A stretch of 64,000 nucleotides of DNA from Malania oleifera (taxonomy: Eukaryota > Streptophyta > Magnoliopsida > Santalales > Ximeniaceae), in the NCBI RefSeq assembly GCF_029873635.1, contig NC_080419.1, forward strand, positions 74,636,597-74,700,596, written 5' to 3'. The position numbers and the translations under genes are program-made. Shown here one piece after another: positions 12,001-25,441 of this stretch. Within the stretch, counting starts at the first letter, position 1; each line of letters opens with the position of its first letter. The notes under the pieces were generated by a model, which saw only the letters and a program-made list of their open reading frames with translations, searched no databases and was not told where the DNA came from.

Positions 12001-15000
12001 TCCAATGATCATGTTGAAAGAAACAGTTGGAAAGCTGGCAAGATGTGCTGATTTTAGATTGAAGAGCACTTGAGCAATGAAGACAATAAAGATGCAAAAT
12101 TAACAAGGGGCCTATGCTTGGGCACATGCGGTTAGGTTAGGTGGTAGTTCAGGACAATATCACAATGCATTGGATTTCATTATTCTTTTTTTCCACAAAA
12201 CAGCAACAGGAATTTCAAAGGGAAAGAGTGCAACAAACAGATCAAAGGTTTATGAACAACCAGTTAAATAGAATGCTAATCAGAATTACACAACATTGGA
12301 ACGTGCAATGTTGGTAATAATCATGCCAACGAACCACTACAATCCAACAACCAAATAGTTCAGAAGTCATACTTTAACTCACTGAAAAGATCATCAAGAA
12401 CCAATAAACAAAGTCTGCAAACAGGAAGAATTTTTTTTGTAATTTCTTTCCTCTATGATTTTTTATTTCTTCTCTCCTGGTTTTTTTTTTTTTTTTTTTT
12501 TTGCCCTTTTTGGACTTCAAACTGAATTGAACAGAAGAGCAGTTAGGATCCCAAAGTGGTCAGGACCTACGTGGATATGGATCAGATCAGGGCTTGGCTC
12601 ATGATTTGGGCATGAGTTATGAAGTTGAGGTGGGTGATGTTTTAATTAAAGAGGTTGAGTGTGACTCGAGTTGGTTGTCAGGTTTAAAAGGGAATATGGT
12701 TATATTATTAGGATGCAGTAGAAACTGGCAAAAGGAGAATGGAGTTTGGGCACTCAGATGATCAGTTTCACAGAGGATTCGAGCAAGGATCAGCGATGAT
12801 TACGAACAGCAGTCTGCACTGGCTAAAATGACACAATGGTTCACTCCAGCAATGATGTGGGCCTCATTCTCCAATGTGGCTTCAATAACAAGGCCGATAT
12901 GATTGAGTTTGTCTCAGTGAACGACAATGGACTTCAACAGCATTGGGCATGGACATGCTTCGATGAGAAAGAAAGACTTTGAAGGAGCAACTCTTTTTCC
13001 TTTTATTGTTTTGATTCCAGCTACTTTGTCTATGCTCTGCTCCTTGTCACAGCTCTGTGTTTTCTTCTTTGTTGGATTAGATCGAAGGGCCAGTGTCTGA
13101 ACAAGGGTGAGTTGAGGTTCAGGTTTGTTGGTGAAGGTTGCTTGGTCATGGGGTTTGGATTAGTTCTGGATCAAGACTTCAATTAGAACTTGTGGTCATG
13201 TAACAAAGTAATAAGATAGACAGCTGGGTAAGCAAGAAGGATACAAATGTTGACGTAAGGATGAAAGTGTGATGATGATTGATGGTGATGATGGTGCAAA
13301 TCAACTTGAACCTGATATCAATTGATGCAAGTCTGTTAACATCAAGGAGTCCTCACGTGGGTTTGATATACATGGGTGAGCACCAACTTGATCCAAATGC
13401 TTAAGCTATTAGATCTTGAGCCTAACCATATATATAAGCCGCCCATCCTCCACTTAGTTTTCCATTATGGGGCAACTCTCACAAGTGAAATTTCCAACAA
13501 TCTTCCTCTCAGCAGGAGAAGGAGTTGGCTCAACTACAATAGTTGCTCAAGTGGGCCTTACACTTTACGTGCCTCAGATTGCGTTCCGCGTGCCTTCAAA
13601 TCAATCTTGGCTCTCACGTTTTGGTCCTATATAGATCCATCTATCCAACATAGATGATCCTTGATGGCCTCAATCACACAATTGGTCCTCCGATTAGCAT
13701 GTCAAGAGAATTAGCAGTTACACCTCAATTTATATTTTTTGTTTTCTGTTTACCTAAAGTCACAAACCATCTGCTCTAATACAACATTTTACATTGGGGA
13801 GGGGCTTGATATTCGTGGGTGAGCACCAACTTGACTCAAAAGCTTAAGCTATTAGGTCTTGGCCTCGTCCATGTATATAGAACACCCCCATCCTCCACTT
13901 ATTTTTCCGATGTGGGACAATTCTCACAAGTGAAATTTCCAACAAAAACAATTGGGAAGAAAGGAAAGAAAAATAAAGAGAAATTTTCATGAAAAACAAG
14001 CAAGGAAATTGAATTTCCAATTCTAAATCAAAGCTGTCTCAAAATTACACAATGAAGCCTTTATTTAGACATCACCCCCTAAAATCCGAGGAAACAAAAA
14101 ATACAAGACACAATATCAAATCCCTAAATAACAAAAAAAAAAAAACATAATAAATCCCTGCCAAAAATCCTATAAACCAATGATAGCTTTGAGAATCCTA
14201 ATACCAAGGTATTTATTGTTCCAAAGCTATTCTTGAATTTGTTACCAAAAATTATGATTCATGATTCAGAAAATGGATTTCCAATTTGACAACCATGCTC
14301 ACACTCTCTCCCACAAGCTCCCCAACTACAACTCCCAATTCCTACGAATTCTCACAACACGTATATCTCTAACTATTTTTGAAAGTAGATTACGCCATAT
14401 AAACTTTAACAATATGCATGAAAATGGATTCCACTTACCATAGCCATCTTTTTTTTACCTTTGGTTGGATCTCCTACAATAGGCATCTGCTAGTGTGAAA
14501 TTATTAGATCTACAAGTTTGTCTACCCTAGGATGGGCACTCTAGAATTAGAAGCAATAATTTAAAAAAGGCACATTTCTGCAATGCCAAAACAAATACAT
14601 TACAATTCATGATAATTAAGAATTTTTGCAACTAGCTGTACAACCAACCAGCCAGAATCTTGATGTGTTCCCTTCGGTCAGCAAGGCTTCCAACTGCAAT
14701 GGGGTTAATTTATTTGACGAACCTAGACAAATGAATGACAAGAAAAGAGTGACATTTTGAGTTTGCTCATTCATAACTTATTATTCTACAATAAAATTAT
14801 GTTACAGAAAAGATGTAGGGAATATTTTATAGGGGCATACAGTGAGTCCATACCCAGTTCTTCGCATGTAGGTTGCGGTGTCAAGATGTATATCACTGCA
14901 AAAAAGGACATTATAAAAGAGAAGCTGTTGGGTCAAAGTGACATATTAAAGTTGATAATCTTTACTGCACTAAGCATACTTTTCGTTAAGAACAAGAATA

Positions 15001-18000
15001 AGAAAAATTCATGCCACAATATCAAAAGAAAGACAAAAGAATTATATAGATGAAAAAAACATGAAGAGACACGGCATCGAATAATATGAAGTCCACAGTT
15101 TACAAACATGATAGCACTAGACTGCCTTAATGCATATTAAACATAAGTAAATGACAAAGCTACCATACTATCAAGATAACAATGAGAAGCAATTTAGGTT
15201 GAGTGTAAACAAAACATAAGCAAACAGTAGCTTTAATGGACCTACAGCACACTTTATGCAATACTATTTATGTATTCTCTCAATGACTCTTTCCCGCTCG
15301 TTTTAATGAGACAATGGTATACCCCTAATTGTAAAACTAAAATAGAATGCAAGACAATATACCTACCCAGAAATGCCACCGTGTACCAAAGAGCAAACCG
15401 AAAATCCATGATTAAAGCAATGGCAACAAGGGAAACCTGGAAAAGGAAACTCAAGTCAAAAGATAGAGATATAAAATACCAAATCCAAAATATATAAAAA
15501 GTAAATCAAGGAATCCCAAGATAATCAATACAATTTAATTTTGTGAAGAATTAGTTCCAAAAAATTTCTACTTTTTCAACTCAGCCAAGCCTTAACTAGC
15601 TAACATTGGCTACATAGGTATGTGTTTGTCACTATACTCTATCTATTACTATCTTTAGTTCGATCATGGGCCATTAATTTTTTCTTCCAGCCTCAAGCCA
15701 AGTTCTAATGCACCATCTTTGGTCCATGTGTCTCTAAATGTATACATCTACAAGACAAACATAACTTGGGTTGTCAAACTCCCCACATTGACAACAATGC
15801 AATCCATACATGTTAGCCTTCTTTGCCATCCTCATGAAGAAAAGGTCTGGACAACTCCTAATTGATCCACCTATAATGTACTTCACTTTGTCAACCTCCA
15901 TTTTTGAAGCATTTAAGAGTAGTATTTAGAAGTTAGATTGAAATCAGAATGAATGCTTTCTATATTTCTTGAATTAATTATGTACAATCACAACTCTCTA
16001 TAAATTATACAAACTGTATATCAACAAGAAAAGAATTTCCTAAAATTGGAGCATGAAATCTAAATCTGCCCAAGTATTAGGCTAGAAATCCCTATACAAT
16101 CTCTAGTATCATTGACCCATTATTCTTGGGATTTCTAATAATCCTAGAGAATTCTACACTCCCCCTCAATAGTTGGATCATAAATATTGACCATATCTAA
16201 CTTGTATGTGAAACCATCAAAACTTTGTCGAGGTAGTCCTTTGGTGAAGATGTCAATTGTTTGTTCTTTGGTAGGAACATAAGTCATGCAAATGGTTCCT
16301 TCTTCAACCTTTTCCTTGATAAAGTGTCTGTCCACTTCTACATGTTTGGTACTGTCGCGCTGAACTGGAATGATAGAGATGTTAATGGCTGCTTTGTTAT
16401 CACAATAGAGTTTGATAGGGAACTTTACCATGGCATGCAACTCCTCCAAGAGTTTCCGTAACCACAGTCCTTCACATATCCCTTGCACCAATGCTCTAAA
16501 CTCTGTTTCAGCACTACTTCTAGCCACAATGTTCTGTTTTTTGCTTCTCCAAGTCGCCTAGTTTCCCCATACAAAGGTGCAGTACTTGGAAGTGGACCTT
16601 CTATCTTCTGCTGATCCTGCCCAATCAGCATCTGTGAAGAATAGTCCTTTACCTCTTTGCTTTCACATTTTTTGAAGAATAGTCCTTTACCCGAAGATCC
16701 CTTGAGATATCTAAGAATCATGTACACTACTTCTAAGTGACTTTCCCTTGGTGAATGCATGTGTTGACTCACCACACTTACTGCAAATGCGATGTCGAGT
16801 CTAGTGTGTGATAAGTAAATTAGTTTGCCCACTAATCTCTCATGCCTTTCTCGTTCAATAGGTTTTCCGATGTCTTCTCTTCTTTTTCCTGCTTCAATGT
16901 GGGTATCGCTTGGTTTGCACCCAAGCATGTCAGTTTCAGTTAGGAGGTCTAGGACATACTTCCTCTGAGAAACACTAATTCCCTTCTTTGATCTAGCAAC
17001 TTCCATCCCCAAAAAATACCGCATTTGTCCCAAATCTTTTACCTCAAACTCAGTGGCCAAGACTTTCTTCAACCTATCCATCTCTGCTATGTTGTCTACG
17101 GTTAGGATGATGTCATCGACATATACAATCAGAATTGTATTCTTCCCATCTTTAGACTGCTGGAAGAACATAGTATGGTCTGATTGTCCTTGTCGATATC
17201 CTTGGCTCCTAATCACCTCTGTAATTCTATCGAACCAGGCTCTTGGAGACTATTTGAGTCCATATAGGGACTTTTTGAGTTTGCATACTATGTTTTTTTC
17301 ACCCCTTTTACAAAAGCCTGGTGGTATCATCATGAAGACTTCATCTTCTAGTTCGCCATTCAGAAAAGCATTCTTGATGTCAAGTTGCTGGAGAGGCCAA
17401 TCCAGGTTGGCTGCCAAGGCTAGGAGAACTCAGACGGTATTCAATTTTGCCACAAGTGCAAAAGTCTCTGTGTAGTCAATGCCATAGGTTTGAGTAAACC
17501 CTTTTGCAACAAGGCAGGCCTTGTACCGTTCCACTGTCCCATCAACTTTGTATTTCACAGTACACACCCATTTGCAGCCCATTGGTTTCTTCCCTCTCGG
17601 TAGATTCATCACATCCCACATTCCATTTTTTTCCAAGCCTCACATTTCCTCCATAACTGCCTGTCTCCATTCAGGGATCTCAAGGGCTTCCTGAATATTC
17701 TTTGGAATTTTTATCCTATCAAGATTAGAGGTAAAAGCATGACACCCTGTAGACAAAGTATTGTAAGACATGAATTTGGAAATGGGATAGAGAGTACATG
17801 ACAAAGTTTGTTTTTTGAGAGCAATGGGTAAATTGAGATCAGCCTGCGCAAGTTTATCAAAGGAGGACTCAAGATTACTTGAAGACATGACCTGATCAAG
17901 AGTGGATGAAGACTCATGATTGCTTGGATCTATCACCGGTTCCAACTCTTTTGGTGCCTCAGGTATGAGATTCTCTATGTCCTTTAATTTTGGCTTTTTT

Positions 18001-21000
18001 GAGTAGACAAGTATCTCCTTGTTATATTGTTTTCCTGCATCTCCCCCTGAATTCAAGTTTTCCCTTGTATTTGGCAGATTAGAAGCACTTTTCAAGACAA
18101 GCTCAATTTTTGGGACAAGTTCAATGTTTGGGACATGCTCAAGTTCAGTAATAAAGGTTTTGAAGTCCAAAACTTGAGCTTCTTTACTACTCAAAGTCTC
18201 CCCCTGAAGTAAGGGCTTTTGGAAGTAAGAAGTAGTTTCAAAGAAAGTAACATCAAGACTAACAAATACCCTTTTTGTTGCAGAATCATAACATTTGTAC
18301 CCTTTTTGGGTAGGAGAATAACCAACAAAAACACACTTGAGAGCGCGTGGATCCAATTTATGTCGATGATGTATATGGACAAAAGCAGTACAATCAAACA
18401 CTTTGAGAGAGAGATTTGAGCTGAGACGAGAGTTTGGAAAAAATGCCTGGAATTTTTGAAGAGGTGAGGCAAAAGAGAGAACTTGACTAGGCATTGTATT
18501 AATGAGATATGTAGCTGTGAGAATGGCATCACCCCAAATCATTTTTGGCATATTAGTAGTAAACAGCAATGCACGAGCTACTTCAAGGATATGTCTGTTT
18601 TTACGTTCAGCAACCCCATTTTGTTGGGGGGTGTCGACACAGGAACTTTGATGAATTATTCCATGTTCTTGGAGATAATTTCCCATAATATGATTAAAAT
18701 ATTTTGTGTCATTATTTGTACGCATAATTTGAATTTTCGTGTGAAATTGTGTTTGAATCATGGAATGAAAATTGATAAACATAGAACACACTTTAGTTTT
18801 GTCTTTCAAAAAGTATACCCAACAAATACGAGTGTGGTCATCAATAAAAGTAACAAACCATTTTTTGTGGGAAAGTGCTCTCTAAATACCCTATTATTGG
18901 ACTAAAATGCTAAAATGTGAATAGAAATCATTAAAATTAATGTGTATTCTTGAATTGGTTTTCTATTTACTTTGGGATACTCCTAAGCAGATTTTTATGT
19001 TTAATTTCAGAGTTTATAAAAGAGCAAGTCAAAGCCCAATCAAATTCAAAGGACTCTCATGGGCCTTGAGAGCAATTTGGATCAAGAAAAAGAAAAAAAG
19101 GAAAAAAATCACAAAAGGAAATTGCAACAAGTCCAAGTCCGAAATTCGCTAAGAGACAATCTGGACATATTTCCGTATTTTAATCATAACTCTCTCATCT
19201 AATATCGGAAGGGTGTGATTCAAGTGGCATTGGAAATCTTACGAAAAGAGCTACAATTCATTGTGAGATAGTATTTCTCTAATTCGGACATTTACTAGTT
19301 CAAAAGTGGGCCGCAATCCAAGCCCGGAAATCAAAGGATATTTTTCAGCATTTTTCTTTTTATATTATTCCATTTTTAGGGTTTTGTTGAGGGACATATA
19401 TAGGCTAAACTTTTTGTGAAGAAAGGAGACTGGAGACTTTTAGGTTTTCTCTAGAATTTATTGGTCTTTCATCTTAGGATGGAAAACTAAAATTCTCAAC
19501 TAGGGCTAGGGATGAATTTGCACACTAGATGGTATTTTTAATTTATGCATTTGATTTTCAATTACTAAACTCCTTTGTTTTATCATTCTCAATTCATTGT
19601 TGATGTTTTCTTCTCCGAATAATCATAGAATTTATCATGTTTATCGATTTAGTCATGCTTTTTCTATTGAATGAATTAGTTCTTTGATTCTGCTTGGATC
19701 AATTATTTATCTATGTTGATTTACTTCTTTGCTGCAATATCGCTCCCTGAGTATATTGTCATCGTTGGATTTTCTCAATAGGGATAATAATTTACGTATT
19801 CTAAAAGTGGTGAATGAATTTTCAAAGGGTTACATTTGGTTTAATTTTGGTTTATAAATCTATACTTTCCGATTGGGAATTTTGGGAATAGAGTTCCCAA
19901 TTGAGTTATTCAATGAATTAAGAATAATTAAAATACCAGATTTGTGCAAGAGATTCCCGACGCTTTACTGTTCGTCAAATTTGGATACTTTTTTCCGTTA
20001 GTCACTTTGCTTCACTTTAATTTGCATTTAAAATTAATCTCTGTTCACCATTAATCATTTAATATTTTTCTTTAGTTTCTCTGTTCCTTCTGCTATTCTT
20101 TTAATTTGTCTCTCTATGGAATCGACACCCCAAAGCTATGCTACAACTACCGCATTATTCTTTGGGCGTAAACAGTGGGTACGATTGAGAGTGCTAGACA
20201 GGCCCCATACATCACTGTGAATCATAGTAAACGGTGAGGTTGGTTTGTATTTGGACTTTGGGAAAGAAGTACGTTGGTGTTTTGAAATTACAAAAATCTC
20301 ACATTGAAAATCAAATGATGTTTTATTCGAACAAATGGAAGGAAATAACTGTCTCAAATACTGGAAATTGGGATGACCCATTCTAAAATGTCATAACAAA
20401 ATATCACTACCCTTAGGAACAAATGTAGAATCATAGATAACAATTTGACGTTGTTCATTGACATTAGCCTCCTCAAACTAGTAGAGTCCCTCACACTCCT
20501 TAGCACTACCAATTGTCTTCCCCGATGATAGGTCCCAAAAAACACAATGAGAGGGAAGAAATTTAGCAGAACAATTGGAATTCTTAGTTAACTGGCTAAT
20601 GGATAGTAAGTTGCAGGATAAATTAGGAAAATGAATAATGGAATCCAGTGTAATGGAGTCAGAGAGTCGGATATTCCCTTGGCCTGCGATAGATGAGAGT
20701 GATCCATCTACAATTTTAACTTTCAAATTTCCAGCACAGGGTGAATATGATGAGAAAAGATGATAGGCATCGGTTATGTGGTCAGAGGCACCAGAATCAA
20801 TAATCCAAGGAGCTTTGGATCTAGAGGTTATACTCAAAACTTGCAAAAAATTACCTCTTGGGGCTAAAGAACCTGAAGAAATATTTGTGGAAGACTGACC
20901 CGAAGGTCGAAAGGTAGAGAACATCTTGTAGAGTTGTTCCAACTGCTCAGAATTAAATGCAACACTTGAATTGGAACTATTATTTCTTTTCTCCCCTTGA

Positions 21001-24000
21001 GGTCTCTCGGCTTGATTATCAACCGTGGCTTGGTAGCCCCGATTTTGTTGCCTTGTCGTGGCTTCCAATCAGCTGGTTTCCCGTGTATCTCCCAACGCGT
21101 CTCCTTAGTGTGGCCAGTTTTTCAACAGTGTTCACACCAAGGGCATCCCTTCTATTGTCTTGAACTAGATCCTGGAAGAGTCCCTCGAGACACCAAGGCA
21201 GACATTTCTGATCCAGTATGGTCAGTAGAGACTGTCTCCTTCAGCATCACCTTACGCCTACTTTCTTCTCATCTCACTTCTGAGACAACTTCGCATGTTG
21301 ATGGTAAAGGACGACAACCCAGAATTCTTCCACGAACATCATCAAGGGCCCGATTTAAACCAGCAAAAAACTCAAACACCCGTTCATTTTCGAGGCATTT
21401 TTTATATCGGACACTATCTCCCAAGCATTCCCACTCTTCTTCGAAACTCCAAATCGAGTTCCAGCCAAAGAGCAGTCATCTCCATATAGTAATCCGTAAC
21501 ATCCTTTTCTCCCTGCTTCATCCGCCATAGTCGCGTCTTAAGCTCGAAGATTTGGGAGGATTTCTCGGCGTCTAAGTAGGTCTCACGAACGGCATCCTAG
21601 ACTTCCTTCGCTGACGACAGGAAGAGATAAGTCCTCCCAATCAACGGCTTCATGGAGTTCACAACCATGTCGTGACTATGGAGTTCTCCAATATCCATTT
21701 CTAAAGGGCGGCAGCTTCGGTTGGGGTAGGTCTCCGTGTCTCGCCGGTAAGAATTCCCAACTTTCCCTTACCATTGATCACAAGTTTGAACGATTGTGCC
21801 CATTCTCAGAAATTCTTGCCATTCATCTTCTCCATCATGAGCTGGAAGGACGAGTTGTCGAGTCCTGTTGAGCCCATGGTGGAGATAGCTTCGTTCTCAC
21901 CCTCATGAGATTCAGAGGTCATCGAACCTCTGCTTTGGCTGGCAGTTTCCGCCATTGATAGCTAGGTTTAATCTCCTAGCTCTAATACCATGAAATCAGA
22001 ATGAATGATTTCTGTATTTCTTGAATTAATTTTGTACAATCACAACACTCTATAAATAATACAAACCGTATATCAACAAGGAAAGAATTGCCTAAAATAG
22101 GAGCATGAAATCTGCCCAAGTATTAGGCTATAAATCCCTATACAATCTCTAGTATCATTGACCCATTATTCTCAGGACTTCTAATAATCCTCTGGATTTC
22201 TACATAGATGTTCGTCATGTTGCCTACATGTAAATTAAAACATCATCAATGTGATGAATGCAAGGTAGAAGGCATTGAACTTGTCAAGTTTATATTTGAG
22301 AATATTTGCAAAACCAGGCAGCAGTAATGAAATAACCACCTTCGCAAAAAACAGTGCGTCTCCAATGAACGCCTCCCATGTTTCTTGTTTCACTATCTGT
22401 TGCAAATGTATAAAAACAAATCCAAAATTTAAAATTAAATAAATAAATTTAACCACCAATTAATGTAGAAACCATTTGCAACAAAGATTCTATTTATACA
22501 ATAAAAATGACACTTTGATCTAACAAATGATGTTTTATAAACTACAGCTGCAATAGTTGAGAAAGGCATTGAAGATAAGTTATATGTTTTACTTGGAGAA
22601 ATCTGCCATCTTTAGAGCCTATGACTTTATGAAGCTATAGTTTCTCAATTAGCTACTATTCATGCCAAACAATTCCACTGTTTGTCAAGCAATAATCCAA
22701 TAGAAATCTACAATTTGCATGCAAATTTTGTACCACCTACATGGGTCCTCATTTTTTTACTTCAGTTTCAAAAATTAAAATGAATTGTTATCTCATTGTT
22801 TTCAAAAGGGTCCTCGCCACATTAATCAATACAGAGATATAATGCAATCAAACTGTTCAGTTGATGAGAATTTACATGAAGTTTCCTGTTTTAAAACCTC
22901 CAAGAATATGAAATTACATAGTCCTAGCAACATTACCTTAAGCAGTTATCTCCAAGTATATGAAATTATATAGCCCCATCAAAGTTATCATAAGTAGTTT
23001 TGGTAATGGAGCAATTTGCAATAAATATTTAGGGTCTGTTTAGTTGTGTAAATCAGTTTTCATTTTACATTTTAGTTTTCTAAAAAATTAAAAAGAAAAA
23101 AAAAAACTAATTTTTCATTTTTGCAACATTTGTATGAAATAAATGAATAACAATTAACAGTTTTAGCACTATTTTCTTGTGGAAATACTTTTATTTTCCA
23201 TTTCTAAAATTTCAAATAATTACACAAATGCCACATTGTTTTCCACTTTTCCAAATTTATCCAAAAGAGTTGGAAAACATTTTTTTATTACTTTTCTAGA
23301 TTTCTAACTCTAACTTTGCATATGGGAGCATGAAACTTGAATCTTGGACTTTGATTTGTATTTATTATCCATAGAGTTTCTTGTAAACCCACACAATTCC
23401 AAATTCAAACCCCAAAATCCATAATCCTAAATATTACCTAATATAATTTTTGGTTTAGTGATGGATCAATTGACTAAGAGTATCCAAAATGAGGTTCCAA
23501 GGTATATGTTGTTTGCAAATGATATTGTCTTGATTGTTGAAACTAGGGGTAGAGTAGAGTCAAAATTATAATTATGGAGAGAAACTTTATAATATAGAGG
23601 CTTTAGGACAAGTAGAAATAAAACAAAATATATGAAATGCAATTTCAGTAATAACCAAAGGAATATTAAAGATATAGTTAAACTTGATGATGAAGAAATC
23701 AATAGCACTAGTAGATTTCGATACCTTGGATCTATAATGCAAGCTAATGGAGAAATTGAAAAAAATGTAATGCATACAATTAAAGCGGGTTGAGTAAAAT
23801 GGAGAAGCGCTTCAAATGTACTTTGTGATAGCAGAATGCCCTTAAAATTAAAAGGGAAGTTTTATAAGACGACTGTAAGGCCAGCTATGCTAAAAATAAA
23901 AGTTGACGAGATGAGGATGTTTCAATGGATGAGTGATATAACACTCAAAGTTAAATTAAGAAATGAACATATTCACGGTAAGTTAGGCATAGCTCCTAAA

Positions 24001-25441
24001 AAAGATAAGATAAGAGAGGAACAACTTAGATGGTTTGGGCACTTGTAACGAAGGTCGCATAGTACGTCATTGAGGAAAAGTGCGTTAGTTACTCTAAGGG
24101 GCAGTGGAAGGGGTGGGGGTAGACTTAAAATAACTTGAAATAAGATAGTAAGGATTTAATAGTCCTGAATTTGTTAAATGAAATTATCCATTGATCACAT
24201 AAGTTGGCAGAAAATGATTCATGTAGTCGACTCCGCCTAGTGGGACTTAAGACTTGGTTTGTTATTGTTGTTCTATATTTTTTAGAAAGTCAAAAAAAAA
24301 ATAGTTGTGTTTTTTGTAATTATATTGAAATCTAGTAGTTAAAATTGAAAATTTGCTTTGAACATTTAAATAAACTCTTTATTTTCTACCTTTTTTATAC
24401 AAATCTTGAAAAACTAAATAATATGCCAAAAATTTTATAAGTTTTTGGAAAACTAAAAAATAGAAAACGGAAAATGTTTTCCACCACTAAACAGGCATTT
24501 AAAGCTCCAACCTATCATTTAGGAAAATACCTAATACCATTGGATTGTAGACAAATAAGCCAATTAAATAAGAGAGAGGGGTGCAAAGAAAGAAAAATTA
24601 TTTTAGCAATTCTCAATGACACCATGATACTACAGCACCATATTTTTTACGTTTACCTCAGGTATATCTTTTAAGTTCTGACCATGGATTTTAAAATAGC
24701 CCAAACCTCACCAGTTTACATCCCATTGTAACCCAAGTTCTGCATTCCTATTCCCCTTCAACATATCATAACAGAACAAGTAAATAAAGAAATACAACAA
24801 CTGAAAAAAGAGAAGAGAGAAAAGTGTCAGTGAATAAAATCAAGTAAAACCAGTTGCATTCAAAAGAAGAATACATACTAGAACCAAACAGAAACAACAA
24901 CAAGCACTAAAAAAACAGACAAAAGAAGAAGCAATTTTTTTCGTTCACACCATGATATACAGTCTCCCGTACATCCAAACTCCAAATCCAATTTCATATT
25001 TTCAATTCTCTTGCCAGTATTCAAAAAACTCACCCCCAGAATTACATATTTCTATCAAAATGTAATAGTGGAAGACTGAAAGCCGTACCTTGATAACAGC
25101 AAACACACAAAAAGCGAGAATCGCTTGAATCTCCTACACAGAGAACCATCAACTATCACAAATACATGATAAAAATATCAAAAATTAGCAGAAGAACACG
25201 GACAAAGCTACAAGAGCAATACAGTTCACACGACCATAAAAGCACGCACGCACACATACACATTGAAGAGGGGACGAGGAGGGATTACTCTTTGAAGAAG
25301 ACGATGGGCGGCGTGAGGGGAGAGGATTTGGGTAGCGGAGATGTGAAGAACGAAGTAAGAGAAGAAAACGAGGAAATGAGAAAGGTAGAATGGTTCTGAG
25401 ACCATGATGTTCAGCCATATGAGAGGGTTGTGGTTCTTGTC

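Larger units (their letters stand above)
15939..22204 (-). mobile_element. Copia-2, decayed full-length copia in TMX2 intron 3
   Basis: Ty1/copia element in the same orientation as the host gene. LTRs are 15939-16158 and 21991-22204, with a perfect TAGAT target-site duplication (15934-15938 and 22205-22209). On the minus strand the primer-binding site TGGTATTAGAGC (21979-21990) follows the 5' LTR, and the purine tract (complement of CTCCCCCTCAA, about 16159) precedes the 3' LTR. Its proteins closely resemble Copia-1, but its LTRs do not. The LTRs differ by well over a dozen substitutions plus a 6-bp indel, so it is older than Copia-1. Integrase is interrupted by a later insertion (18872-20174). 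Confidence 0.96.

Noticed and set aside
20957-21530. Plus-strand frames of 60-177 codons over Copia-2 gag
   Set aside because: They are antisense shadows of the minus-strand gag and show no domain of their own.
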